Below, one piece after another: positions 35,589-44,496 of a DNA stretch of 64,000 nt. The stretch's first letter is position 1, and every line of letters starts with the position of its first letter. Both the position numbers and the translations under genes were made by a program. Below the pieces are notes generated by a model, which did not search any database, had not been told where the DNA came from, and worked only from the letters and a program-made list of their open reading frames with translations. This DNA is from Verrucomicrobiia bacterium (GTDB lineage Bacteria; Verrucomicrobiota; Verrucomicrobiia; Verrucomicrobiales; Akkermansiaceae), in NCBI GenBank assembly GCA_030432565.1, contig JAUIGV010000001.1, positions 1 to 64,000 of the forward strand, in the 5' to 3' direction.

Positions 35589-36896
35589 TTATGACTTGGG
35601 AACACAAGTCAGAATTTTCAGCTGGATTTTGTTAATGAGGTTGGCGCACTGAAGCAGGAAGATCGAAAAGGCTTGGTCGCTGCGAAGCTCCTCGTGGGTA
35701 AACTTGGTGAGGGCCTGCAGTTTGATCTCCGTCACGCGGTCGAGGAATTGATGAAGTTCATCGTGATCATCGCAGTGCATTTGGGCACGTTCGATCTCCA
35801 GAGTCTTCTCAAGAAATTCGTCGAGCTTGTCCTTTTGTTGCTGAATGAATTCAGCTTGTCGGGCCTCCTTGAGCCGCTTCCTTCTGGTCCAAAGCAAATA
35901 GAGACCAGCGGCGAGGGCGACGGTGAGTTCCTTGAAGGCCGCCAAAGAATCCATCACTTGGGCGAGACGTCCGATATGGTCGGGTGGGTTGAAGAAGCTT
36001 CGCGAGACCGAATGGAGTGTCACGGGCGATTTTGCGATGGCCTCGTTCCTGGAGATCAGAGTCGGGAACTTAAGCCCCAGGTTTTCATCGTAGATTGATT
36101 CCATGACACTCTCGATGAGTCGCTCGCTTTCGTCTTCGTTCGCGACCAGCAGGGCAGTGGTGGCGATCGTGGGTGTATCGTTGAGCGGGATGGGAGGGAG
36201 CTTTCGGTAAAGTTCTCTCGGGATTTTTGCGACGTGGAAATAGGGATCCTTGGTCGCGAGCGCTTCGGCTCCGGTCATCGGGATGAGCTCAAAATCGCCC
36301 GTTGCCAGCATGCCGTGAAGGTCCTGATTCATAAAGCCGGTGGTGACGATGGCCGCGTCGATGGATTCGTCATCGCGCATTTGCGTGAAGTAGCTGTTTT
36401 GGGAAAGATCACTTTTGCTCGAGATCCCGAGATGTTTTAGAACCCGGCGGGCGCTGGGTTGCATTCCTGAATTTCTAGAACCCTGAAGAACGTGTTTTGC
36501 CCCGAGGTCGTTCATGGACTTGATCTCCGCGCTTCTTCTGGCGACGATATGAACGGTTTCTGGGTAAAGGGGAGCGATTGCCGCAAGTTCGTCTATGCCG
36601 GTTGACCCGCCCTGGATGATGGCGAAGTCAACTTTTCCTTCACGCAGAAGTTTGGCATTCTCAATCGATCCTTCGCTTGTGATGAGGACGACTTCGCGCC
36701 CGGTTCTCTCCTCAAGCGACTTTTGCAGGGCTGTTCCAAACTCGTGATACAACCCGCCGTCGTGTGCTGTCGCGATACGGATTGTCCCGGGTAGCGTGTC
36801 ACGCGTGGTGAACCATACGGCCACCGAGATCACGATGATCGCAATGGGAATGAGCGCGAGCCAACGGCGCCCGGTTTTTAGGTAGTCGACCGGCAT
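35589..36896 (-). CDS. TAXI-family TRAP solute-binding protein, membrane-anchored, without permease
   Basis: About 435 residues from 36896 (MPVDYLKTGRR). An N-terminal helix (WLALIPIAIIVISVAVW) anchors a periplasmic TAXI-type binding domain: IRIATAHDGGLYHEFGTAL, FAIIQGGSTGIDELAAI, IHIVARRSAEI-like segment and the closing FPTLISRNEAI. Unusually, a second transmembrane helix (LTVALAAGLYLLW) follows at about residue 320-340, then a cytoplasmic coiled coil (ARQAEFIQQQKDKLDEFLEK). TAXI proteins normally feed a DctQM-type TRAP permease, but none is nearby. The membrane-spanning build suggests a sensor or scaffold rather than plain uptake. Confidence 0.85.
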   Translation of the reverse strand: MPVDYLKTGRRWLALIPIAIIVISVAVWFTTRDTLPGTIRIATAHDGGLYHEFGTALQKSLEERTGREVVLITSEGSIENAKLLREGKVDFAIIQGGSTGIDELAAIAPLYPETVHIVARRSAEIKSMNDLGAKHVLQGSRNSGMQPSARRVLKHLGISSKSDLSQNSYFTQMRDDESIDAAIVTTGFMNQDLHGMLATGDFELIPMTGAEALATKDPYFHVAKIPRELYRKLPPIPLNDTPTIATTALLVANEDESERLIESVMESIYDENLGLKFPTLISRNEAIAKSPVTLHSVSRSFFNPPDHIGRLAQVMDSLAAFKELTVALAAGLYLLWTRRKRLKEARQAEFIQQQKDKLDEFLEKTLEIERAQMHCDDHDELHQFLDRVTEIKLQALTKFTHEELRSDQAFSIFLLQCANLINKIQLKILTCVPKS

Positions 36897-37258
36897 TTGA
36901 CGTGACCCTAACTTGAAGGCTGTGCGGGGCCAAACAAGCAATTGCTGATCTTTTCGTTTTCTGCGGATTTGCGCAGGAGGTTGGTCATAAGTCGGCAGTG
37001 ATGAGACCGAGGGAATTGTGTTGGCGGGAAAGCGCGCAATTCAGTTCATATGAAGGGTTGGAGTAAGGCCCCGGATCCGAAAAAGCCCTTTTCAATGAAT
37101 CGACCAGCGAAAATTGACAATGCTACCTCAAACGCCACAGCTTGGGTCTTCGCGCCTTCCGCGATACCGATCTTGATGATTTTACGTTCGAAGGCATATT
37201 CCAACGGGCGAGGGGCTCCGGCGAGGTTTCACCACCGGGTCCCGCTCCTTTACTTGTC
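36897..37258. other. 362-bp divergent intergenic region
   Basis: Separates the TAXI gene (minus) and the kamA-type gene (plus) and should hold both promoters; no clear boxes are assigned. A minus-strand frame from TTG 37204 to stop 37046 (52 codons) has protein-like composition and good codon usage (LEYAFERKIIKIGIAEGAKT, ending LLQPFI), so a small gene or remnant is possible. The kamA frame is also open upstream to 37142 but unconvincing. Confidence 0.4.
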
Positions 37259-38683
37259 ATGTCTTCACTCACTAAAACAAGCGAACCCAAATGTGGAGAG
37301 GTTCACCTGCCGTCGTCGATCTCTTCCAACCCGACTGCCGCTGCCCGGCCCGAACTTCCGGAAGTCTCGTATGACTTCCGGGGTGATCGGTTTTGGCGCA
37401 AAATTCCCGGCTGGAGTGACGTCAGTGCTAAAGAGTTTGGCGACTATTCCTGGCAGCAGCGCAATAGTGTGACCTCCCTCCCTCGTGTTGGGAAAGTGCT
37501 GAAACACCTGCTGACAGATTCGTTGGCAAAAGACATCGAAGCCGGACTCGAGCGCACGCCCATGAGCGTGAGGATGACTCCCTATATTTTTTCGCTGATC
37601 GATTGGGAGAACGCGATTGATGACCCGATCCGCAAGCAGTTCCTGCCGCTCGGCTCGCAGTTTCTGGATGATCATCCATGTTACATGGACGACTCCCTCA
37701 ACGAGGAAGGCGACAAGGCCACGCCCTACCTGACTCATCGATACCCGGACAAGGTGCTCTTTCTCCCCATCACGCTTTGCCCGGTCTATTGTTCGTACTG
37801 CACGCGCAGCCGGGTGGTTGGGGGTAGCACGGCGGTAAAAAGCAAATCGACCTATGGTGCCACCCATGGCGAGTGGGAGTCGACCTTTCAGTATATTCGG
37901 GACAATCCCCGGATCGAAGACGTGGTGATATCGGGAGGCGACGCCTTCCTTCTGCGTCCGGCTCAGATCAAGCAGATTGGGATGGCTCTGCTCGATATTC
38001 CCCACATCCGGCGGATACGCTTTGCCACCAAAGGGATCGCCATCCTGCCGATGAAGATCCTTTCCGACGAGAAATGGATGGCCGCGCTTGAATCGGTCTG
38101 CAAGGCCGGGCGCGAGCGCATGAAGGAGGTTTGCGTTCACACTCACTTCAGCACCGAGAGTGAGATGACGAGCTGGACCTTGCTGGCAATGCAGGAGCTC
38201 GTGAACCGCGGCATCAAGGTGCGGAATCAATCGGTCCTGATCCGGGGCGTGAACAACTCTTTTGAGGTGATGTATCGGACCGTCAAAAAGTTGTCCTATC
38301 TCAACATCCAGCCCTACTACATTTATGTTCACGACATGGTTCCGGGATGCGAGCACCTGCGCACGACGGTGGCCGAAGCCTGTGATCTTTCGAAGCGACT
38401 TCAGGGGAGCATCGCCGGTTTCAACACCCCCCGGGTTGTGTGCGATGCGCCGGGCGGTGGCGGGAAGCGGGAGGTTTCAAGTTACGATCATTATGATCCC
38501 ACTCTTGGGATTTCGACCTGGAGCTCTCCCAGTGTGAGAGGAGACGAGACCTTCCATTACTACGATCCCATCGATCAGTTGCCTGAAGCGGGACAGGAAT
38601 TTTGGAGCAAGCGGGAAGGGCTTGAGGAGCGACTCGAGGCCTTTAAGTCGAGGGGTGCGGGTGGGAGCGAACCCTTACAGTAA
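37259..38683 (+). CDS. KamA family radical SAM protein (lysine 2,3-aminomutase-like)
   Basis: About 474 residues from 37259 (MSSLTKTSE). The radical SAM cluster motif is CPVYCSYCTRSRVV, followed by VVISGGDAFLL and the PLP-lysine motif region DAPGGGGKREV near residue 400, as in lysine 2,3-aminomutase. The length exceeds the EF-P-modifying EpmB (about 340) and is closer to catabolic or osmolyte-type KamA proteins, with extra N- and C-terminal segments. These enzymes move an alpha-amino group to the beta-carbon using SAM, a 4Fe-4S cluster and PLP. Substrate unknown: lysine and glutamate are both possible. No acetyltransferase (ablB) is beside it. Confidence 0.9.
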   Translation: MSSLTKTSEPKCGEVHLPSSISSNPTAAARPELPEVSYDFRGDRFWRKIPGWSDVSAKEFGDYSWQQRNSVTSLPRVGKVLKHLLTDSLAKDIEAGLERTPMSVRMTPYIFSLIDWENAIDDPIRKQFLPLGSQFLDDHPCYMDDSLNEEGDKATPYLTHRYPDKVLFLPITLCPVYCSYCTRSRVVGGSTAVKSKSTYGATHGEWESTFQYIRDNPRIEDVVISGGDAFLLRPAQIKQIGMALLDIPHIRRIRFATKGIAILPMKILSDEKWMAALESVCKAGRERMKEVCVHTHFSTESEMTSWTLLAMQELVNRGIKVRNQSVLIRGVNNSFEVMYRTVKKLSYLNIQPYYIYVHDMVPGCEHLRTTVAEACDLSKRLQGSIAGFNTPRVVCDAPGGGGKREVSSYDHYDPTLGISTWSSPSVRGDETFHYYDPIDQLPEAGQEFWSKREGLEERLEAFKSRGAGGSEPLQ

Positions 38684-38807
38684 ATGGAGGACGGTCTCGC
38701 CGCGACACTACCGGAAATTCAGGGTGGGTGCCCCATGAGTTTCTTGAGCGGCAGGCTCGAATGACACCTGTAAATCGATTGGTAAGTCGGGTGGCCAAGG
38801 GTTCTTT

Positions 38808-40214
38808 TTACATGGGAGCAATCCTGCGGCTTCCAACATCAGTGGTCTTCATAACGTGATCGTTGAAGCTCTCGAGGATGAGCCGATGCTTGATTTCAGC
38901 AAAAGCCGGGTCGTCCCAGAGGTTTTCGAATTCGTAGGGGTCGGCTTCGAGATCGAAGAGCTCGCCAAGGTTATCGCGATGATAAACAACCAGCTTGTAC
39001 CTTCTGTCACGGTACATCGTCGCGAAGGACGCGTTTCCATTGCAAAATTTCTTGTCCAGAGCATCGAAGTATTCGGAGCGGATGCTATCGCGGTGGTGAT
39101 TGGCAGGAGCATTGCCACCGAGGATGGGGCGCAGGCTTGAGCCCTGAAAATACTCGGGGAGCGCGATGCCGGCGAAATCGAGAATGGTCGCGCTCATATC
39201 AAGAAGTTCGACCAGGGCGTCACTCCGGAGGTTCGCTTTGATGGAGCCCGGGCAGTTGAAGATGAGAGGAACTCGCACCAACCCGTCGTAGAAGCGGCAG
39301 CCCTTGAGCAGGAGGCCGTGGTCGCCAAGTGATTCCCCGTGGTCACTGGTGAAGATGATAATGGTATTCTCGCGTTGACCGGTCTCGTCGAGCCGCTGGA
39401 TGATGCGCGCCAATTGATCGTCGATGAGGGCGATCATGGCGTAGTAAAGAGCCTGGATCTTCTTGGCGCCTCGTTCTTCCGGAGTCAGTGCTTCGGTCTG
39501 AAAATCGACCGGTCCGAGCTTGGCCTGTGCGGCGAGATCGGATTCACGGAAATGCGGCCCGGGCATTGTTTCGGGATCAAACTTTTCGGCGTATTCCTTC
39601 GGGGGAATGAATGGAGGATGCGGATCGTAGGGATTGATATTGAGCATCCAGGGCTTGTCGATGGACCCGGCCTCATCGAGAAACTCGAGCGCCCGTTCGG
39701 TGGCCCAGGTGGTTTGGTGAAATTCCGCGGGGACGCGATCTTCACTTTCACGCATTACATCCAGATCTCCTCCCTTTGCCTTGACCCAGTCGGCATAGTC
39801 GTGCCCTTCCTTCCAGTCATCCCGCGGGGCGTGACTGAACTTCCAGAAGGTGAATCCATCGTCGAGTCTGGGCTCGGTACGCTTTCCGGAGCTCTGCAGG
39901 TGGAATTTCCCGATGAGTCCGCAGTGGTAGCCGGCCTCGGCGACCAGCTTGCTAATGAGAGGTGGGTGGCCTTCGAAGGATTCGTTCCCATTGCGCGTGT
40001 TGTGCGCGCGGGTCGGGTAAAGGCCGGTCATAAAGCTCGTCCGGCTTGGGGTGCAAATCGGGCTCTGGCAATATGTGTGTGTAAAAGCAGTTCCGCCTTT
40101 GACGAGGGCATCAATGGTTGGCGTGCGGACATGCGGATTGCCGAGTGCTCCGATGGTGTCGAAGCGCTGTTGGTCGGTGCAATACCAGAGGATGTTCGGT
40201 TTTTGATTCGTCAT
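38808..40214 (-). CDS. Sulfatase, cytoplasmic type, last gene of the transporter operon
   Basis: 468 residues of the formylglycine-dependent type I sulfatase family. The first metal-ligand stretch is NILWYCTDQQRFDT, the formylglycine site is ICTPSRTSF (Cys 54), with GKFHLQ, PHPPFIPP and FTSDHGESLGDHGLLLKG following. There is no signal peptide: the protein begins MTNQKPNIL, so it should act inside the cell, consistent with substrate import. It resembles choline-sulfatase/arylsulfatase-type enzymes. It follows tctA by 3 bp. Needs a formylglycine-generating enzyme or anSME encoded elsewhere. Confidence 0.92.
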   Translation of the reverse strand: MTNQKPNILWYCTDQQRFDTIGALGNPHVRTPTIDALVKGGTAFTHTYCQSPICTPSRTSFMTGLYPTRAHNTRNGNESFEGHPPLISKLVAEAGYHCGLIGKFHLQSSGKRTEPRLDDGFTFWKFSHAPRDDWKEGHDYADWVKAKGGDLDVMRESEDRVPAEFHQTTWATERALEFLDEAGSIDKPWMLNINPYDPHPPFIPPKEYAEKFDPETMPGPHFRESDLAAQAKLGPVDFQTEALTPEERGAKKIQALYYAMIALIDDQLARIIQRLDETGQRENTIIIFTSDHGESLGDHGLLLKGCRFYDGLVRVPLIFNCPGSIKANLRSDALVELLDMSATILDFAGIALPEYFQGSSLRPILGGNAPANHHRDSIRSEYFDALDKKFCNGNASFATMYRDRRYKLVVYHRDNLGELFDLEADPYEFENLWDDPAFAEIKHRLILESFNDHVMKTTDVGSRRIAPM

Positions 40215-40217
40215 GAT

Positions 40218-41699
40218 TTAGGCGGAAGAGTTCGAGTCGTTGGTGCTTGAAATGGCACGCCGCTGTCGCAGGGACCAGAATAAAAGAAGGGCGGCAATGC
40301 CAAGAAAAGCGAGGGCTCCCGGTCGCGTGATGAGAGGCAGCCAGCTTCCGCCGGAACTCATCAGGCCGGTAGCCATCGATTCTTCACCAAGAGGAGCGAG
40401 GACGAATCCGATGACGAAGGGTGCGAGCGGGATGCGCCAGCGTTCGAGCAGAAAGCCGGCGATTCCAAATGCGATCATGACCCAGACATCAAAGTACCGA
40501 TTCGCCAGGGCAAACGATCCCAGCACGCAAAAGGCGGCGACGATTGGGATCAAGGTGTGATGCCGGACGCGAGCGAGTTTAGCCAGCCAGCGCGCGCTGA
40601 GCAGCATCAGGACGAGCATTGCGACATTTGCCCAAAGGTAGGACGAGATGATCGTTCCGACGATCTCTGGATCATTCGCGAAAAGCATGGGGCCTGGCTG
40701 CAGACCATGGATGACAAAGGCTCCCAGCAGGATGGCATCAATGACGCTTCCCGGGATGCCAAGTGCGACGAGTGGTACCAAGGCACCTCCAACGGTGGCG
40801 TTGTTGGCAGATTCGGAGGCGACGATACCATCTTCACAACCCGTGCCAAATCTCTCCGGATGTTTCGAGGTGGCGCGGGAGGTCGAATAGGCAATGAGGG
40901 AACCGATGTTGGCTCCAATGCCGGGGAGGATGCCAATCCCGGTTCCGATGGCACTCGAGCGCAGGAGGTTGGGCCAATGGGATTTCCACTCCTTAAACTT
41001 GAGCGCGATGGGTCCGGTCACCTTGTTGCCGGTGACTGGACCGGCGTCGCCCGGAGGTGGTGAAAAGACCCGGCTGAGCGCAAAAAGCCCGATAAGAACG
41101 GGCAGAAGTTTTAGACCGTCGTCCATTGCGTTGAAGCCGAAGGTGAGTCGTAATTCACCGGTTCCCGGAGCGGTGCCCGGCAAGGCGCATAGGATTCCCA
41201 GGAGGCACGAGAGCAGTCCCTTGGGGAGCGATTTTCCGCTCACGCCGACCACCAGCACCAAGGACATCACGACTAAGGCGAAGAATTCCCATGGACCCAG
41301 AACGGTTGAAAACTCGGCGATTGGCTTGGCCACAAGTGCAAGCACCACCCAGGAAATGAGGCCGCCGATAAAGGAGGCACCGATACCCAGTCCAAGCGCT
41401 CGTCCGGCACGCCCCGAGTTGGCCATGGGGTAGCCATCGAGCGTGGTGATGATCGAAGCTGGCGTGCCCGGCATTCTCAGGAGAGTTGCAGTGATCAGGC
41501 CACCACTCACGGACCCAACATACATCGCGACGAGCAAGGCGAGAGCACTCTGGCCACTCATGCTGAAGGTCAGGGGCAAGGTGAGCGAGATCAGCATTGC
41601 CCCGGTGAGACCGGGGATCGAGCCCACCGCAATCCCGAGAGCGGTGCCCAACATGACAAGCATGATGAGGGACGGTTGGGACAGGACTTCGGTAATCAT
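40218..41699 (-). CDS. tctA: Tripartite tricarboxylate transporter permease (TctA)
   Basis: About 493 residues from 41699 (MITEVLSQPS). Large hydrophobic subunit of a TTT system; TctA signatures are visible: GIAVGSIPGLTGAMLISLTLPLTF, YVGSVSGGLITATLLRMPGTPASI, and the second-half repeat GIGIGILPGIGANIGSLIAYSTS and ASESANNATVGGALVPLVALGIPG. It transports organic acids together with TctB and a periplasmic TctC, driven by an ion gradient. Starts 7 bp after the tctC-tctB fusion. The substrate is unknown; the flanking sulfatases suggest a sulfated or desulfated carboxylate. Confidence 0.92.
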   Translation of the reverse strand: MITEVLSQPSLIMLVMLGTALGIAVGSIPGLTGAMLISLTLPLTFSMSGQSALALLVAMYVGSVSGGLITATLLRMPGTPASIITTLDGYPMANSGRAGRALGLGIGASFIGGLISWVVLALVAKPIAEFSTVLGPWEFFALVVMSLVLVVGVSGKSLPKGLLSCLLGILCALPGTAPGTGELRLTFGFNAMDDGLKLLPVLIGLFALSRVFSPPPGDAGPVTGNKVTGPIALKFKEWKSHWPNLLRSSAIGTGIGILPGIGANIGSLIAYSTSRATSKHPERFGTGCEDGIVASESANNATVGGALVPLVALGIPGSVIDAILLGAFVIHGLQPGPMLFANDPEIVGTIISSYLWANVAMLVLMLLSARWLAKLARVRHHTLIPIVAAFCVLGSFALANRYFDVWVMIAFGIAGFLLERWRIPLAPFVIGFVLAPLGEESMATGLMSSGGSWLPLITRPGALAFLGIAALLLFWSLRQRRAISSTNDSNSSA

Positions 41700-41706
41700 C
41701 GTTCTA

Positions 41707-43023
41707 TCAGGGTAGGTCGATAACGAGGAACTTGGTGAAAATGAAAAAGCAGCCCCACGCGGTGGCGATCCCAATACCGGTGATTTTAAGGATGGTGCCG
41801 GGGCTTCGTGCTCCGGTTGCCATCGCCAACACCGGGATGAAAATCATGGTGGCGATTGGGTAGGGGATATTGAGCCACTGCATCGAGATGAGATAACCGG
41901 TTAGAATAGCGAGGGTGAGGAGCGCGTGTCGCCAGTCAAATGGGGAGTCCTTGTTTGCTTCCTTATTGTTGAAGCCCCGGACCGAGATCCATGTGCCGAT
42001 GGCCAGGATGAGGACGATGACCGGGCCCACGGGGTCGGGCAATCCCTCGTATTGCACCAAGGCGACGTCTTGAAATTCACCTTCTCTTGAGGCGAGGTGG
42101 GCCTCAAGTTCCTTGTCTCGAAGGAAGAGCGGTTCGGTTTTGGTTTCGGCCAGTTTGCCGCGAACGTAGTCGGTTGCGATCGCAGCTTCCAGCATGTCGG
42201 CGATCCGCTTGATCACCGCATCCGGGGTTGATTTTGGGGCCCACCAATAGTGGACATGGGGCATGACGACATCATAGCCAAGTTCGCGGGCAGTCGGAAC
42301 CTCCCGCAACGACGGGTGACGCTCCGCTGCGAGGTAGCCAATGGCGCGTACGCCACTTCCTTCGAAACCGATGAATTCAGAAAGAGAAAAAGGAGTGACG
42401 TCGATGTGTTTTCCGATCAGATCGTGGCGACGTTTTGAACCACCGCCACTCGGAACCATCCTGAATCTGGCCTTTCCGCCAGCGCTTTCCAGTCGCCGGC
42501 CTGCAAAGTGGGTTGGCGTCCCCGGAGCCATACCAAATAAAATGGAATCGGGCTTTTCGGCGGCTGCCTTGAGCAAGCCGTCCAGTTGCTGAAAGCGGGA
42601 ATCGTCGCGCACGCAGATGACGAGATTGGACTCGGCGGTAGCGGCAATCGGACGGAAGGCCTCGGGGCCATAGGTGACTCTCCCGGCATACTTCGAAGTG
42701 AAAATCCCTTCGTGTAAGTTGAGAATCGTGTGGCCGTCCGGGGCGGCATTTCTGACACGCCGGCTTCCGATCGTCCCGCCCGCTCCCGGAACATTGACCA
42801 CGACAAGTGGCTCTGGAAGCAGGTCGTGGTCTTCGACGGCTTTTTGAATGATCCGGGTAAAGGTATCGCTATCGCCACCGGGCCCGAAAGGGACGACGAT
42901 TTTGACCGGTTTGCGGGGAAACCCGTCGTTTGCTTTATCTGCCTCTGCCTCTGCCTCTGCCTCCTTGCAAGAGGTCGTAGTGAGACCTAGCAGAACTCCC
43001 AGCAGGATAGTCCGAAGTATCAT
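41707..43023 (-). CDS. TctC-TctB fusion: lipoprotein solute-binding domain plus small membrane subunit
   Basis: 438 residues. A lipoprotein signal with Cys 19 (LTTTSCK) is followed by a short Glu-Ala repeat linker. A TctC/Bug-type binding domain covers about residues 36-310 (VKIVVPFGPGGDSDTFTRII, VPGAGGTIGSRRV, ILFGMAPGTPTHF). The C-terminal ~125 residues are a four-helix TctB-like membrane domain (VGPVIVLILAIGTWISVRG, IPYPIATMIFIPVLAMATGA). TctC and TctB are normally separate; here the receptor is fused to the small permease subunit and lipid-anchored. Its ATG directly follows the upstream sulfatase stop (zero gap). Confidence 0.88.
   Translation of the reverse strand: MILRTILLGVLLGLTTTSCKEAEAEAEADKANDGFPRKPVKIVVPFGPGGDSDTFTRIIQKAVEDHDLLPEPLVVVNVPGAGGTIGSRRVRNAAPDGHTILNLHEGIFTSKYAGRVTYGPEAFRPIAATAESNLVICVRDDSRFQQLDGLLKAAAEKPDSILFGMAPGTPTHFAGRRLESAGGKARFRMVPSGGGSKRRHDLIGKHIDVTPFSLSEFIGFEGSGVRAIGYLAAERHPSLREVPTARELGYDVVMPHVHYWWAPKSTPDAVIKRIADMLEAAIATDYVRGKLAETKTEPLFLRDKELEAHLASREGEFQDVALVQYEGLPDPVGPVIVLILAIGTWISVRGFNNKEANKDSPFDWRHALLTLAILTGYLISMQWLNIPYPIATMIFIPVLAMATGARSPGTILKITGIGIATAWGCFFIFTKFLVIDLP
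42938..42961. repeat. Four tandem TCTGCC hexamers
   Basis: Four perfect copies on the plus strand, encoding the EAEAEAEA linker right after the lipobox Cys of the TctC-TctB fusion. Copy-number change would keep frame and only alter linker length. Confidence 0.9.
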
Positions 43024-44403
43024 CTATCTGGTGATTTTCCAATCCTTCGGGGCAACGAATTCTGTTTTCCCTTCGCGGAAATCGGGAATCCCTTTGATTT
43101 TCAATCGTCGGTGCCTTCGTAAGCGGTCGAGCATGGCCGTGGCCTTGTTCGGGTTGGCTGCGGCCAGATTGTTTGATTCGGCCGGGTCTTCCTTGAGGTG
43201 GAAAAGTTCCAACGGTGGATCGTCATCAAGCACGCTTTTGCCAGCGACGACCAACTTCCAGTCGCCGGCCGTGAGCGCCATTTGGTCGGGTTTTCCCTGG
43301 GCAATGTAACTAAACCAATCCCGCTCTGCAGCCTTGGCCTTTCCTTGGAGAATTCCAAGGATGTTTCGTCCGTCGATTGGATTGGGATCAGCCATTGAGT
43401 GCGATGCAACGGCCTTCAGGGTTGGGTAGATGTCAATGTAGCCGGTCAGGGTGTTTTCAACGCGACCAGCTTGAATCCCCCCGGGCCAGCGAACGACTGC
43501 GGGGGTGCGGATGCCGCCTTCATAAACCGTTCCCTTTCCGCCCCGCCATGATCCGTTGTCGGCCCACCGGGTGATTCCTCCATTGTCGCTGAAGAAGAGG
43601 ATAAAGGTGTTGTCCTTGATGCCCTGTTCGTCGAGGGCTTTCAGAATCCGACCAACTGCCTGGTCCATCGAGTCAACCATCGCGGCATAGATCCGACGGT
43701 TTTTGTTTTTAATCGATTTGTATTTTCTTAAATCGGTCTCTTTCGCCTGCATCGGGTCGTGCGGTGCATTGAAAGGAACGTAGAGAAAAAAGGGCGAGTT
43801 GCTCGCGCTCCCTGCGATGATCTTGGCGGCCTCGCGCCCGATGAGGTCGGTCGAGTAGCCTTTGTCGAGACACGTTTCCTCATTGCGATGCCAGTCGAGT
43901 TCACCCTCGCGCCTATGGGTGAAGTAATCGAATGCTCCATTGTAATGACCGTAAAACGAGGTGAAGCCCCGGCTGAGTGGAAGCAGTTCCTTTTTGTAGT
44001 GTCCGAGGTGCCACTTTCCGACGGCTGCGCGGGTTTTGTATCCTGCTTTCCCCAGCATGTCGGCGATGGTGTTCTCGGTGGTTGGCAGGCCCCACTTCCG
44101 CCAGGGCGTAATCACCGATTCGCCCATTCCGTAGCGGATCGGCCAGCGTCCCGTCATGAGCCCCGCCCTGGTGGGTGAGCAGAGTGGCGCGACATGGAAA
44201 TTCTCCAACCGGACTCCCTCTTCCGCCAACTTGTCGATATTCGGAGTCGGGATGTCACCGCCGTGATAGCCGGTATCTTTCCACCCCAGATCGTCTGCTA
44301 CGATGATGACGATGTTTGGCTTTTCTTGGGGAGCAGCGAGCGAGAGGCAGGCAGTCAGGAGGAGAGCGGTCTGTGTGAGTAGAAAGGCAAACTCCTGTTT
44401 CAT
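43024..44403 (-). CDS. Secreted arylsulfatase, first gene of the transporter operon
   Basis: 459 residues with a signal peptide (FAFLLTQTALLLTACLSLAA). Type I sulfatase: NIVIIVADDLGWKDTGYHGG (metal ligands), LCSPTRAGLMTGR (formylglycine Cys 75), AAVGKWHLGH, and FFSDNGGITRWADNGS. It is closest by eye to arylsulfatase B/N-acetylgalactosamine-4-sulfatase-like enzymes, but specificity cannot be read. It is exported, whereas the sulfatase at the other end of the operon is not, so one could act outside and one inside. The stop directly abuts the next start. Confidence 0.92.
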   Translation of the reverse strand: MKQEFAFLLTQTALLLTACLSLAAPQEKPNIVIIVADDLGWKDTGYHGGDIPTPNIDKLAEEGVRLENFHVAPLCSPTRAGLMTGRWPIRYGMGESVITPWRKWGLPTTENTIADMLGKAGYKTRAAVGKWHLGHYKKELLPLSRGFTSFYGHYNGAFDYFTHRREGELDWHRNEETCLDKGYSTDLIGREAAKIIAGSASNSPFFLYVPFNAPHDPMQAKETDLRKYKSIKNKNRRIYAAMVDSMDQAVGRILKALDEQGIKDNTFILFFSDNGGITRWADNGSWRGGKGTVYEGGIRTPAVVRWPGGIQAGRVENTLTGYIDIYPTLKAVASHSMADPNPIDGRNILGILQGKAKAAERDWFSYIAQGKPDQMALTAGDWKLVVAGKSVLDDDPPLELFHLKEDPAESNNLAAANPNKATAMLDRLRRHRRLKIKGIPDFREGKTEFVAPKDWKITR

Positions 44404-44496
44404 ATTTCCGAAGGCTAGACCGGGGGGCTCGGCGGGCCAATCATTAACTGACTGTTCAATTTTTTGAAAGAGGCGGCCAATCTTGAGCAGTCTGGA

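Noticed and set aside
38684-38807. Possible gene remnant between kamA and the sulfatase
   Set aside because: One minus-strand frame looks mildly protein-like but is short and matches no family I recognise.
39339-40250. 303-codon open frame antisense to the sulfatase gene
   Set aside because: Shadow of the sulfatase reading frame with no recognisable features.
42938-42961. CRISPR-like or phase-variation repeat
   Set aside because: Hexamers without spacers, in frame, so not CRISPR and not an on/off switch.
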